Of a stretch of DNA of 64,000 bases, positions 37,074 through 49,125 are shown piece by piece. The DNA comes from Hymenopellis radicata (lineage: Eukaryota > Basidiomycota > Agaricomycetes > Agaricales > Physalacriaceae). A model generated the notes under the pieces. That model was not told where the DNA came from and did not search any database. It worked only from the letters and a program-made list of their open reading frames with translations. Every line of letters begins with the position of its first letter. Position 1 is the first letter of the stretch. The translations under genes were made by a program, and so were the position numbers. The DNA lies in assembly GCA_015501595.1 (NCBI GenBank), contig JADNRX010000049.1, forward strand, positions 124,001-188,000, in the 5' to 3' direction.

Positions 37074-37379
37074 GTCCATCACTTTGCCCATCTTCGCCGC
37101 TACATTCACGGTAGATATTCCATCGCCATCTCGCACTGTATGAGTATTGTCTTGCCATTGTTCAATGTTTACTAGGTGGAACGTGTTGTGCTGTAAGAGG
37201 CGGTTCCTCTCAGGACCAAGCAAGCTCGACTAAGTGCTATATTCCGTAGATAAGCGCGACATGGTGGTAAGAGAGAAGAACGACTACCGTACGTATTACA
37301 TGTGCTCATTGAGTTGTCAAGTTTATGAATTCCATTTTTGCCGTTCGCTCCTTCATTCCCAAGCACTTGTATGTTTGGT

Positions 37380-37700
37380 ACCAGTAGAATCCAGAAGATT
37401 TTGATGATTGTGCGTTCTCCACAAAGCAGCTGCATCCTCACGCACCTACTTATGGAATTCTGGTCTCTCCATCTATTGATATGCCAGCGCATTACATCCT
37501 CCGCAAACACCCCGCCCACGACAAGCCCTACTCTTATGGCGCAGCTAAGGCAGGCGCTACGGACTTGGATAATTCTTCCGTCATCGGCAAAGCGCTACTA
37601 CTCTCTTCCGCTTTTCTCTCCTTTGTATATCCGTAGCTTTATCAGACTTCGTCCAGGACACGGCAAAGAAAGAGCTCAGGCTGAAGGTATTGGCCGCTGA
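37380..37700 (+). CDS. unrecognised ORF fragment
   Basis: A coherent frame from about 37388 reads NPEDFDDCAFSTKQLHP, then YILRKHPAHDKPYSYG and ends near 37633 at TAG. The next frame continues LRPGHGKERAQ. It looks like one exon of a decayed gene. No family recognised. Sequence from 37700 to 38040 holds no further clear exon. Confidence 0.25.
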   Translation, partial: TSRIQKILMIVRSPQSSCILTHLLMEFWSLHLLICQRITSSANTPPTTSPTLMAQLRQALRTWIILPSSAKRYYSLPLFSPLYIRSFIRLRPGHGKERAQAEGIGR

Positions 37701-38044
37701 ACTTCGCTGCGTACGTTTGAAGCCTCTTCCACCGATAGGTGCTAGCATTCGGAAACCTCACATCGCTTTCCCCAGCTGCGACAAGCATACGCGTTGCGGT
37801 CCTTGAGGAACGAAACTCTCTCCAGATTTCGTATCGAAAGCTGTAATTGAAGAACTTACACACATTCATTTCGTGAGGTGCGTTCTTTTATTAAGCGCTG
37901 TTGTGTTCAGCAACTGATATTGCGGTTAGACACCAGTTCCAGGAGTTATTGGAAGCCGCCCCGGCGTGGCTGCGCGAAGGCTGTGATGCCTCTCGCGCTG
38001 CACTTAGCTGCTATGTCCTTAACTTGTAGACGGAGATGTGGTCT

Positions 38045-38830
38045 GATGTGGTGAACTCATCGCCCACTCATGATCATCGCCGCTCTTGATCGGGCCGATA
38101 CAAACAGGGAACAACAGATCGACGAACGTATTTCTCCTAATTCTACACACTTTGCAGGGGGTAAATAAAAGCAGCTGCTAAATAGATAGCCAAATAGTAA
38201 GCTAAATAGGTCCTTTCATATCTACGAAACAGAAAGTTTATCTGATGACAAAGATATTCTTTGTCATCTGCCAAAATGAATGGCCAAACATGAAATTTGG
38301 CAGACTGGTCATTGGCAGGCGATCAAGATTTGATGGCTGCCAAATTTTGTATTTAGGGCCATTTGGATTTGGCAGACGACAAAGGATGTATTTATCATAG
38401 GACAACCTTTCTGTTTTGTAGATGTGAAAGGACATATTTGGCTTACTATTTGGCTATCTATTTAGCTGCTGCTGTTATTTACTCCCTGCACAGTGACACT
38501 GCCTACAACTAGACTCTCCTCACCCGCACTCGCAGCCAAAAGTCTCTCAAAGCTGGCAGTGCACCGGTTGACTTACCTGCCGGCCTCAGGGAGGCATCCT
38601 ACCCAGCTATGGCCGTAACACCGAGGACCCGCTCGTCGCCCTCAAAACGCCAGGCCCTTCAAGCTCAGTGAAGTCATAATCCGGTATCTGATAAGAACAC
38701 CTTATCTTCGTGGCAGATTCATACCCCACACTTTTAAAAAACATCTCCTCTCTGAGGACCCATTAGGTGGGCGCCGTACAACAATAATGACTTTGTCTCG
38801 CCCTGATGATGCCACCTACATACGACGGTA
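38045..38830 (-). repeat. dispersed repeat, copy 3 (diverged, interrupted)
   Basis: The minus strand matches 13960-14390 of copy 1, including the sequence just left of 14081, with scattered substitutions. A 348-bp element (38148-38495) is inserted into it. The order is the same as in copy 1, which shows that the RNase H end and the repeat belong to one unit. Confidence 0.8.
38148..38495. mobile_element. MITE with ~115-bp inverted arms, nested in the repeat
   Basis: The two ends are inverse complements for more than 100 bases (start CACTTTGCAGGGG on the left, CACTGTGCAGGGA on the right, then GTAAATAA and so on) with about one mismatch per ten bases. It is flanked by ACA on both sides (38145-38147 and 38496-38498). 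Comparison with copies 1 and 2 shows the uninterrupted site, apart from a small deletion at the right junction. CACT-type termini with 3-bp duplication fit the CMC (CACTA) group, to which the Plavaka relic at 46.6-47.6 kb also belongs. Non-coding. Confidence 0.88.
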
Positions 38831-40220
38831 TTCTTTTGTAGGTCACTTTGAGCCCTGGCGGGAATCACTAGTACTCCGCCTCTTGACAATCGTTGGGATG
38901 CAAATTTCGTAGTCGGCCGATTTTCTATGGCAGGCGTAGGTTGCAGAACGACCTTGCGCACTGCGAAGCTCTCTCTCTCACCCTTAATTGCTTGGTTTCA
39001 TTATTCTGTACTCGGCCGTTGATCTGATTAGAGAAGCAGGGTATGTGTATGTTCCTAACCTATGGCACATCCTGACGTTAATGCGGTCGTTGGCTCCGCG
39101 CTCTTTACGCGACATCAGTCGTACCGCCGCCATTCGAAGCTGTGCCGCCTGGCGCAGGAAATTTGTGAGTAATTCCTCGTTTCTTTGGTGGCATTACTTA
39201 CATCCAATTTAACCTTTCAATCCCAGACGATCCACGACACCGAGCAGCGGGACGAACAGCCCAAGTGGCGGACATTGCTGGAAAATTTAGCGATTGGTAT
39301 AGCTGTATTTCCGGCCTAAACACATCCTCCTTCCTAATGACTTCTGTTGTGTTCCACATTTGTTTGTGAGTTTTCCTCTCAGTGTTGCTCGGTTTTCGCC
39401 CGCCATCACTTTCGTCTATGTCGGCCCTGCCTTCCTTAGGGGTTGCCATTCCTCTTGGTCTACTTACTAGCCAACCTATCTTGCCTCCGGGCCTATCATC
39501 GTGCTCGCGCATATATCATCGCCCTCGGGCCACTATTATCGCGGTTGCGCATCTATCATCGCGGTTGCACATATCACCACTCCTCAGGCGTCATCATCGT
39601 GTTCGTGCACCCATTGCGCTGGCGAACCTCTCGCCGGGCACTCATCCTTGCCTTCGCCATCATCTGTGCAACCTATCACTGCAGGAGTGCGCTTAGTACT
39701 TACTCGGCACCTGGATGGGCGACGCCGTGGTGCTCAAGCACACACCGACGTTGCTCACGCTCCTCGGAGGCACTCAGCACTTCCTTAGCAGACTTCGCAT
39801 CTCTGTGTCCTCTCTCTGCTGCTCGTCTGCAACAATCACTTCACATCGCTCTGTTTGGGGTTTCGGGTCCGCTTGTATCAGTATCACCGTTCAGCGAGCT
39901 TCGCCCTGAGAGCGGTGCTCTGTGTGGTGTTAGGGTTCTCCTGATACTTCTCCTTGAACCTGCTCACCTTTCGTACTGGACTCGACGTCTCTGCCTGAGA
40001 TCTCGCCGGGCTGGAGTTCACCGCGCAACAGTGACCTCTGTCTCCCCCCGGCTGAGTGGTGGTGGTGTTGTTTCCCCCCAAACACAACAAAGGTTTCCGG
40101 GACGTAAGCTGAAGGATGCCGAATTACAGCGATTGAGGAAAGACATATAACCATTGGTCAGAAGAGACATATACACAGAGGTGCAACTTGGCAAATTGAT
40201 TCTACTTCTTTATATAAATC
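38831..40220. other. no recognised gene; degenerate short repeats
   Basis: The non-LTR 3' sequence may continue to about 38,960 on the minus strand. Between 39,500 and 39,620 the motif ATCATCGCGGTTGC recurs two to three times, giving misleading ORFs. Open frames to 40,150 are not recognised. Confidence 0.3.
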
Positions 40221-43200
40221 TCATCCATTACCGTGGACTTGCTCATCCCAGTACCTGAGGTTTGGATCACGCGTTCGAACAGCGCGATCGACACGTCGCG
40301 CTGCCAGAACGTTCCGTCGTGGCGCGGCTTGATGATATCCCGTAGTTGTACGCCCGGGTGTACGAACAGGCACCTGGACCCGTCCACCTACCCGTCCACC
40401 TCCCCTCACTCTAGCACCACCTCCAGCGTTCTGATCTGGTGGATTTTGTGGCGGGCGCTGCTCTTGCTCTCGGCGGGCCCTGTCCTGGTCGTGAAATATC
40501 TGCATAGGCCAGCCAGGGCGATTGCCGCGATCACGAGCAAGGGAAACGGGATTCACAGGATTATTCCGTGGTCGGCGAGAAGTTCCCATAGGGTCCATGA
40601 ACTCCTCCGGTGGTGGAAAAGAACCCTTGCCGGGAAGCATAGTCCCATGCATATCTCTCGAGTTGAAAGACCTAGAAACAGTTAATTTTCTAGGATTCTG
40701 GTTTAAAATTTTCGAAATCATACCAAGCAACGTTTGGCCGCGTTCGCAGATAATAGCCCCATGAGGGTTCGCAAAATGAAAAGTCACAGGTTGCTCGATT
40801 GGCCCACCACCGAATTTGACAGCAAAGTGACCAACCCTCATCATCATCCGTATGTTGTGGCGCACAATATCCATCACAACGAAAGATATTGTGTCCACTA
40901 ATTCCAAGGCGATCTGCAGCTTCTACGTCTTGTTTCATTCGTTGTGCCATCGATGAGCAGACAAATCCAGCGACTAGCATTAGGAACATGCCATCCTATA
41001 GCGAATTCAGAAGGAGTTGATGTAAAGCAGGAAATACATACCTCTGCAAAATCGAACGCCCTATGTATGCCTTCCAGGGATTCAACCTCAAAATCGGCGT
41101 AAAATCCATAAGCGTCTCCAGGTGCGCCGCCTTTAGGTTGACGTGCGCCGGCTGCATACATTCCAGACTTCTTTGCCGTAAAGTTCTGAAACTGACTTCC
41201 GCGCTTCAGTTCGCACATGTCTACAACAAGTTAAACATACCAGACCCAGCAAAGAAGTGATGAAAGCTTACAAGAACTGAGTTCCTCATGATCCGCCACT
41301 CTTTTATGAACGTCCTTCGAAAATGCGTTATACATAGCCCAATTCACCTAGTTGTCCTCTATAAAAGGAAGAAAATATATAAAAATTAGACTTACGATTC
41401 GCCGACACCCAATAAGTCTTAGTTCGAGACTAGCAGTCTGAGGTAGTGCATGAATTGGAATATAGTACTTGTCAGAGGAAGGAGAGGCTTGTGAAGCCTC
41501 GGACGAAGTTAGGTTGGCAGATGTGAATGCGGGCGGAGAGGACGACGACGGGAGTGGAGGAGGCGACGGAAGCAGAGGAGGCGACAGAAGCAGAGGAGGT
41601 GGCAGCGGTGTTTCTATTTCGGGATCTTCCTTGCTAGATGACTGCTCTTGTTTTAACCGCCTCTTCAAGGCTTTTTTCTGAGTCTTGGTTAGCCGTACTG
41701 TAGGGGTCGGAGCTGTCGGTGATGGTGCCATATCCGAAGGAAGAGGATGAAGAGGATCCGACTCCTTATCATCGGAAATCAACCAGATGAATCGCCCACA
41801 ACGACGAAGAATCTCTTCCGGTGCATCCAGACATTTGAGTTGAAGATCGTCTGGATGATATACGGTAGTACCCTAAAGAACATTAGTGTAGATCTGTAAG
41901 ATAAACGTTATTACTTACAGACGGAGGATGATCGAGTAGATCTTGATCCATACTAATGCCTTGTCCTCGAAGCTTCTCTACATTGTATCGTTTCTCGGTG
42001 AATAGCATCTGCGAACATTGCTGTTCGGCCGGGAGAAGATAACAGTGGTGACAACTGATAAACTATACCAAAAATCAAAATAGAACTAGACGTTGACATA
42101 TAGGAATACCTGAGGATGGGTAGGCATTTCTCCTAAGGATGCCCTTGCACGAAAGTCTGCAAGATGTTTCTAGATAACGTTCGTCAACATGACAAAGAAG
42201 AGAAAATAAATACCTACCTCCGTAAGCTTATTCTGATGTAGATGCTTATTTTGATGACGGGACCAGCGGTGAAATTCTGCCGTTCTCAGTAAAATGGTAG
42301 CCGTTACGTTCCCGAAGTCTTTGACGAGCTGTTGCCAACGTCCAACTGTAGTTTTGTGCAGAGTCTGCCCATGTAAAACCTCTCGAAGGATGGAATAGAA
42401 CTGTTTCGTAATCTCCAATGACTGTCCGATGGCATGAACACATATACCGGCATTCTGAATAGCAGGTCCTAACCAGCGCCATGAGCGCAGGAAATTATCC
42501 TGAGATAGAAATAGAAATGTCACGTCTGGAACGGCCAAACGTGGAAGGAACTGTGGGCGATCAAGGAGCAGCTTAATAAACTTGGCAGCTCCGGTGCGGC
42601 TACATTCTAGATAGCCCTTCCGTTCCTATGGCAGCGATTAGGAGTGTTCAGAACCTTTAGACATATAACTACCTTGCCTATTAGCAGTCGCGAACGAAAA
42701 AGGTATACATCGGCTTCCCATTCCTCGGCGTTCGGAGCCCAAGAATAGAGCTGGGACAGCAGCGTGTCTTGCAGTCGCCCAAAACGCAACAGCGCCTCTT
42801 GGTGATCCTCCTGAAGACAGGAAATATAGGAAGGCTGAACAACCTGCCTTATCACATCAAACAAACAGGACTCCTATATTCCATATATTCAGTACACGAC
42901 TACTGTATTGCATATGGGAATTAACGCACTCGAAGGGCGGAAATCATCTCCTTATGAGTGTAGTTGCATGGGTCAATGGTCTTAAGATGTTGAATGACGT
43001 GTCCAAGAAGGCCACGTTCTACTGCTCGTGTAACGGACTCACGAGGTTCCAGGAAAGATTCTCGACCTTTGGGAAGAGTTCCTAGCGCGCGTTTCAGGTC
43101 CTCCGGGGTGTAGCGCTCCTTCTGCAAAAGGTGTTGATAAGGTTTTCTAGACCGAAAGGAAATAAAGACATACTCGCGACTGAAAGCGTGTTGTGGATAT

Positions 43201-44059
43201 TCCATGCAGGATAGATACCATGATCTGCGTTAGCCTGGCCATCTGCTCAACCAACGGCGCTTTAGTATCAGGCAGAAGGAGGACAGCCAACTCTTCAGGT
43301 GTGAGAGCGTTAAAGTCACTAGGAGAGCTGTCCACTGATATAGGGCTACCGAGAGCTGAAGCACTTGATGTGGGACTGCTCAGAGGCGAAGGGTGAAGGT
43401 CCGGAACCAGTCCTACTTCTTGATATGTGTCGTCTTCAGCTGTTGGAAAGAAACTACAACTATAATCAAGAATATCGTCACAGTCGGGGAAAGGGTTGAA
43501 CTGAGAGGAGGCATGCTGTTGTCCAGTGGCGTAGTGCTAACATAATCAGTAGGAGCAACAGCGGGCGACCTGACTCACCGTTCGCAGGGCGTGCAGCTGC
43601 CATAAATTGAGGCGTTCACAGGCATCATCCTCGACATCCAACAGTCGAAGGACGTAAACGTAGGTAAAAACCCCTAACGCGAAGTTCATCTCGACGCCCT
43701 TAACACCTGGCGGAAGACCTAGGAGCTGGAAGATCCAGGCTTTTAACGGACGCCACTGTGATACCGTTACCAGACGTGTAAGTCTCTTCAAGGGAATCAC
43801 TTACGTTTTTAAGATCAGCAAAGTGAGTCAGAAGCCTACTTTGTAAAGCGCGAAAGTCCAGACGGGTACGACCCTCCCGAAGAAGGAGAGACTCCCGAAC
43901 GCCATCCGGTAAATCGATCTCTAGAGGGACCTCTGGTGAGGGAAGAGCAACCTCAGATCCTTGAACGACCATGTCGAAGAGGTCGACATAGGGTGAAGGC
44001 TGCAACATGGCGGGAACTGCAGTCAACGTCGTCGTCGTCGACGTGAGGGTAGAATGCAA
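40221..44059 (-). CDS. TET/JBP-family 2-oxoglutarate Fe(II) dioxygenase
   Basis: TET/JBP enzymes oxidise 5-methylcytosine (or thymine) in DNA. Thirteen exons can be joined in frame, e.g. 44059-43805, 43755-43579, 43536-43174, 42873-42673, 42625-42218, 41872-41396, 41220-41042, 40995-40724, 40671-40221, giving roughly 1,090 residues. A second ATG lies at 44008. The catalytic part is C-terminal: MCELKRGSQFQNFTAKKSG, GAPGDAYGFY, then the iron motif H-x-D in APQHTDDDEGW (about 40840), WSLCCQI, and across the last intron WSFNSRDMHGTMLP with the distal histidine. A Pro/Arg/Gly-rich tail follows. The roughly 800-residue N-terminus has a CHHC cysteine cluster and a Pro/Ser-rich linker but no domain I can name. 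TET/JBP genes are expanded in agaricomycetes and linked to transposons. No KDZ transposase was recognised here. The reading frame appears intact. Confidence 0.82.
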
Positions 44060-45107
44060 AGAGCCTTATCGTACCCACATGGTGTTATCGCACGCCATGC
44101 GGACTCACGCTGACGCCAGGATTCCTCAGAATATCCACCAGCATGTGTTACATTGGAAAGCTAGCGAAAACAAATACAGTAGATACTGTGAGTTATACCA
44201 TGGAGGAGCCTAAGGCTTATGGTAAACGAGCTTACGAAGTGGTTGGAGAAACGTCGGACAAGAAAGCAAAAACAAATGAACAAGCAAGACACGGTCCTAG
44301 AGAGATCGTAGTAGCTATGCGGTGAAAACGGAGCAGCAGAATCTGGTAGGAGGAACGGTGGCTGCATCGACAGCGACCCAGTGAAGAAGTCGAAACATCG
44401 CTGAGTCTGCGGCGAGTCGGGCGCCCGAAAACTGGAGCAAGGAATCGGCGTAAGTACATGGAGAATACAATCATCAATGACAGCGCCATCCGAAGAACAT
44501 CGTCGTCTTGGAAAGACCTAAAATCCGTCCTGGCGGCATTTGGTCGTGGTGGAGGAGACAAGTGGTGAGCCTGATACGGACACGAGTCGTAAGTAGCCAG
44601 AATGGTGCGGAATCCTGTGTTATAGGGGGAGGACTGCTCGGCACAGGTCCACTCTCGTCCCAAAACGAAGCGGAGGGAGCCGGTGCCACCGCGTTCAGAT
44701 TCAACCGGGAGACCGAAAACTGAACGGTTATCCGGAGAGCGGAATACTCAAAAGCGGTGCTCGGCCTACCAAAGCTGGACCCACAGAACAAACGCCTGCG
44801 CTGCGGTATCCCACTGCTCGAGCTCCGACGCTTGTCGGGCTGTTCTGGCTTCTCGACGGAGTGGACTGAAGTACTGATTGAATTGATATGCTGGAGAGCA
44901 AGCGGTATATGAGGTACGGGTATGCGCGGATATGAGGAAATGATCGTGGCTTTCAAGGTGTTTTCTCTGGCGTTTCGGACACAGAAAGCGGAAGACTCGG
45001 ACAGCGCCTCTTTGAGAGAGATGGGCTTTTTGAGTGTCCAACTCGGTTGGGGAGAAGAGAGGTGTATAGTGTCGGGGTCATGATATCTCTCTAGAGATGA
45101 GGTATAC
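44060..45107. other. no confident gene
   Basis: Minus-strand open frames at 45041-44766 and 44956-44474 could be exons of an upstream gene, but no motif is recognised. Confidence 0.3.
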
Positions 45108-46483
45108 GACGGAAAGAAGGGAACTCCTCCCGTATATAGTAATGCGGATTGGGCAAGTACTCATCACGGGAGAGGACGGAAGCCGCATATGATGGGGAAC
45201 CACGAGAAGGATCCGGACGACGAGTGGAATATTGACAGATGAAGGTGTGGGCAACTGATGTGTCGGGGGCGCGAACTAGGCGGTAGACCCATGCACTGTA
45301 TTGAAGGCTGGCGTACTAAGACTCTGGGCGAAGTCTTATCGGTTGCCTTGACCTCGTGGAAAAGATTGGGCATCAGAATCCTCCCGCTCTCCGAAGGAAA
45401 GGCCTCGCCACCTGGGGAGTATCAGGTTGACTGAGACGGTTGTTGTCTGCAAGTGGGGCATGAGAGGTACTGTGACCATGTTTGCCATTAGAATCTCTGG
45501 GTGGAACGGCGCGGCGCGCAGTCGCCATTACGGATGGGGGGTGGAGATGGGCGTCGCCTGCGTTGGCGGGGCTTACGGCTCTGCGGGTGAGAATTTTACG
45601 GGGAGGTCGGTATGGGCATAGTGGAGATGTGCGCCGCCTGCGTTGGCAGGGCTGACCTTGGCGAGAAAGTCGTCTGAGATCCGGCGTCGCCTGCGTAGGC
45701 AGGGCTTAACAGCGTCAGTCCGTGATGAGGGCTAGAAATGGTGAGTTGGGAGTTCAAAAACGAGACAAAGTTCGCACCTGTAACGACAACGGCGCGTCCT
45801 CGTCAATCCCAGGAGAGGGCTCCCACTGGCCCAATAAGCGGCATTTGGTCGGGCTCTGAGGCAGCAATGATGGTAAGAGGTGAAGGGTGTATCACGTTGA
45901 TCGGGACGGCCAGTTTGTCCAAGACGCAGTCAGAGTCGGATACACGCCGACGACGGTGGTGAAGGAGGTTAGACTGTGCTCGAGAGCACAGTCTGGAACA
46001 GCTTACGGTCGTCGTAGTTGGGAGAGCTGATGAGGCTCAAGCCTTCCGCGTGGAAGTCCAACTCAGACCGCCTCGGAGTCCAAGGAAAGTCGGGGAAGGG
46101 CGCAGGTTTATATAGGAGAGAATGTTGATGCTAACCAAAGCGTGTCAAACGGCACGGACGCTCAGTCACATGACTCGACGGGAATTCATCGCCCGCTCAT
46201 CGCCCGCTCTTAATCGGGCCGATCCCACCGAGTACAAATAGGGAACAACAGATCGATGAACCTATTTCTCCTAATTCTACACTGTGCACAGCCTACAACT
46301 AGACTCTCCTCACCCACACCCCCAGCCAAACATCTCCCGCGCACCAGTTGACTTACCTGGCGGCCTCAGCGAGGCATCCTACCCAGCTGCTGCAGTAACA
46401 CCGAGGACCCGCTCGTCGCCCGCTCACACCCTCAAAACGCGAGGCCCTTCAAGCTCAGTGAAGTCACAATCCGGTATCTGATC
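45108..46483 (-). repeat. dispersed repeat, copy 2 (inverted)
   Basis: Inverse complement of 14081-15460 with only a few visible differences, for example two substitutions near 45235 and 45210. The match stops abruptly at GACGG (45108) and at GGTATCTGAT (46483). Beyond these, both flanks are unrelated to copy 1. TATA box, near-palindrome and the three subrepeats are all conserved. Confidence 0.9.
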
Positions 46484-46559
46484 TGTTAGGTTCTGACCCA
46501 GCGACCTAATATAAACCTTTAACGTGTTTGCTCCGTACCAGGTAGGACATTTTACATGG

Positions 46560-47640
46560 ACTTCTCTATGTACAGTATCTAACAGGTTTGCTCCGTACCC
46601 GATAAATACACACCGAGTTTAACAAGATCAGAACCCCTCATAGTGCCCTCTGATCGAATGCTATGGCAGCGAGCGTATGTAAACTCTTCGGCAACAGACA
46701 CCGACTTCCGTGAAAAATAGCACTCAGCGGAGGCTAGGATGAGATGGTTTGGACATACGTCGTGCAAGTCTAGGAACGTTTGAAGGGCTCGACTCGACCA
46801 TCGCAATCGTGTATTCGCATTCACCACGACTCCGAGAGAGGTAAACTAAAGGAGTTGATCATCATCGTCAACATCTTACTCGAGGCGCGGTACCCCAGCT
46901 TTACAAAATCAATGTAGAGTCGCTCGGTTGCCTCAGTGTTATATCCGGCTGCAGACGCCGTGGGATTTAATCATTGGGATGTAGTCGAGCATGGAGTGGA
47001 TTTTCGGGATGTTAAAGTGGTCACCCACGCCAGTATCCACGAAGATGTGTTTGTATCCGTGGAAGGTGCGTAGAGCGGTCTCATGGCTTCAAGCGACGAA
47101 TCGGATAATGAACTCGAGGACTGTACTACTGAACGGACGCATATCACCACGTTCTTCGACGCGGCACCTGCTATTACCGTCCAGAAGACCTTTTCCATTT
47201 CCCATTTCCTTGTATTGTTCCTGTCCACTGCGTGACAAACAAGATGCCTTTCTTAAAATGGCGGAGATAAGTGCCTGGAAGCGCTTATCGATATCTGTCT
47301 TGTTCACGTTCGATGCCTCGGTGGCCCGTGACTTCCTTATGTGGTCCTTGAACACACCCTTGTGAAGCTGGTGGAAAATATCGGGGGTAAATTGGGTAAA
47401 ACAGTTGAATATGTCGCAGTGCGGTAAGTCTTTCCACGAAGGCACAACAGATCGCAGCGCTAACATCGTGTATTCGCCAGGTTGGTACCCAGCGGCGACG
47501 GCCTGCAGTATGTCGAGTGTTGTCTTTACCTCACGAAGAGGATCATGGTCTGACCCTTACACATTGGACGTTTCAGCATGGTGGGAGAAGAAAGTCGGTA
47601 AGCTGACACTGACCGTTTATGGCAAGTCAGTCTAAAACAA
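46560..47640 (-). pseudogene. Plavaka-type (CMC/CACTA) transposase, decayed
   Basis: The minus strand contains the signature block LPHCDIFNCFTQFTPDIFHQ followed by LHKGVFKDHI, then KVFWTVIAGA, VICVRSVV, FHGYKHIFVDTGVGDHFNIP and KIHSMLDY. These occur in this order in Plavaka transposases, which are abundant in basidiomycetes. Frames change at least four times (for example near 47180 and 47090) and stops follow the KIHSML block. The 5' cysteine-rich part is missing. Termini not found. Confidence 0.85.
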
Positions 47641-48200
47641 GTCAAGTCAAAGCTCAACGAGTAGTCAAAAAGCAGGTGCTAGGCGACCTCTTTCTCCGGT
47701 TCCTCCGAATTCGACCCACGCTGTGGTTCAGAAAAAGCGCAGAGTCGGATGCGTTCGATTTGGAACGAGACACAGGGGAAAAAGAAGCGTAGGGTCATAC
47801 CCAAAAGGCTGCTGCCACCTGTAAGTGCTCGTACTTTGTCTAATATTAATGTCAGCTTCTTTCTGACCCATGCTAGCGCAAGCGCGTACTAACCATGAAC
47901 ATGCCAACGTTCAGCTGCTGCGCAGAAGGACAGCGCCGCGGCCAAGTACAAACAGGAGAAACACAAATGTGCGTGGATTTCTCCTCGTGATACATTCTAC
48001 GTCTGAATTTGTTTAGGCGACACGGAGCAGGTCATTGTTACCGATAACCATGCACGATGAGTATATTGATGCACATGGTCGTGACCTGCCGCAGGAAGGG
48101 TGTTACCAGCGAGAAGGTGAACGACAGTATCAGTATCAGCAAGAACGCGGACGACTGACTTGAACTGGACTACAAGATGTTTTCATTCGTGGTTTCCAGG
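47641..48200. other. no recognised exon before the EF-hand fragment
   Basis: The first exons expected for a myosin light chain are not visible. The sequence contains intron-like CAG sites but no EF-hand loop. Confidence 0.3.
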
Positions 48201-48427
48201 GGTTCGACAAGGAGCGCAACGGGTTCATCGGTGCCGGAGAGCTGCGCTATATCCTAACACAGCTTGGCGAGAAGATGTCCGATGAGGAGGTGGACGAGCT
48301 GCTAAAGGGTGTGCAGATTGGCACGCACGTTGTCCTATCATCTCTCCGCTTCTTTCAACCTGACTTGTTTTGCAGTGATGGGAACGTAAACTACGAGTCA
48401 TTCGTGCGCACGATTCTGAGCCAGTGA
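48201..48427 (+). pseudogene. 3' fragment of a myosin essential light chain (Cdc4/Mlc1 type)
   Basis: After a CAG acceptor at 48200 the frame reads FDKERNGFIGAGELRYIL, then QLGEKMSDEEVDELLKG and, after a second intron, DGNVNYESFVRTILSQ and TGA. This is the C-terminal EF-hand half of the cytokinesis light chain that binds the IQ motif of myosin II/V. The first Ca2+ loop lacks the full set of acidic ligands, as is normal in this family. The second intron appears to start with GC (GCACGT) rather than GT. N-terminal exons were not found upstream, so this is probably a fragment. Confidence 0.7.
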
Positions 48428-48429
48428 TT

Positions 48430-48854
48430 TCGGTTGTTTCCAGCTCCTTACGACCACCTCACGATCGCCTGGTTCTGTTCTGGTTCTATTTATAACAATT
48501 GATGTTGTTTTTTGAGACAGGACAGCCGATTTCTATGACCGACGAACACTAGTTTTGCCCTGACTTCTTTTGTTGTGGAGGGACGAATGCGATGTGCACA
48601 CAAACGATCTTCGTGTCTGGACGCCTACAGCCGAGACTAGATCTCGACAACGTAGACTCTTCGAATGACAGTTTGCAGCCTTCCCACGGAATGTAAGTAC
48701 CTATGACTGAACATGCTCTGGGGCAGAGTACGATAGACTACTTTCATGGCAAAACCGAAACTAAGTTGATGGAGGACAGAAGAAATTGGAGGCCGAAGAA
48801 TTGGAATTCGTAGGTGCGGTCGGGGATGACAATGTGGTGGATGCAGTATGCTAT
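48430..48854. other. no recognised gene
   Basis: 3' flank of the light chain fragment. Nothing supported. Confidence 0.3.
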
Positions 48855-49015
48855 CCAAGAGGTTATTGCAGTTGGACGAGGAGACGGCTCGCGGCTTGGG
48901 AATTGGCGAGTTCGAGCAGACCTCGTTCGAGGTTCGTTCGGAGCGCCTGAAGATACTGTACGGCGAGATTAAGATGATCCTTGGGGTTGTCAGACGGGCT
49001 CAGACATATTTCTAG
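48855..49015 (+). CDS. single helical exon, unassigned
   Basis: A coherent frame (LLQLDEETARGLGIGEFEQ then SERLKILYGEIKMILGVV) ends in TAG near 49013. The amphipathic pattern resembles the last helices of a BAG chaperone-regulator domain, but the match is loose. Upstream exons are not found. Confidence 0.3.
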
Positions 49016-49125
49016 CGACGGGCATGCTCTGATCAAGCTCTGATAATGATAGATAGGGAAGAATGGAAAGCCCTCGCAGGCTGGGCCGGAACAAGATGAG
49101 ATGATGTATTCGAGAGGTATACATT

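Noticed and set aside
39380..40150. Long plus-strand frame as a surface protein
   Set aside because: Driven by degenerate ATCATCGCGGTTGC-like repeats. No signal peptide or splice support.
14081..46483. Reading the inverted 1.38-kb repeats as terminal repeats of one giant transposon (Starship-like)
   Set aside because: There is no matching target duplication at the outer ends, copy 3 shows that the repeat continues beyond the left outer end, and no tyrosine recombinase was recognised inside.
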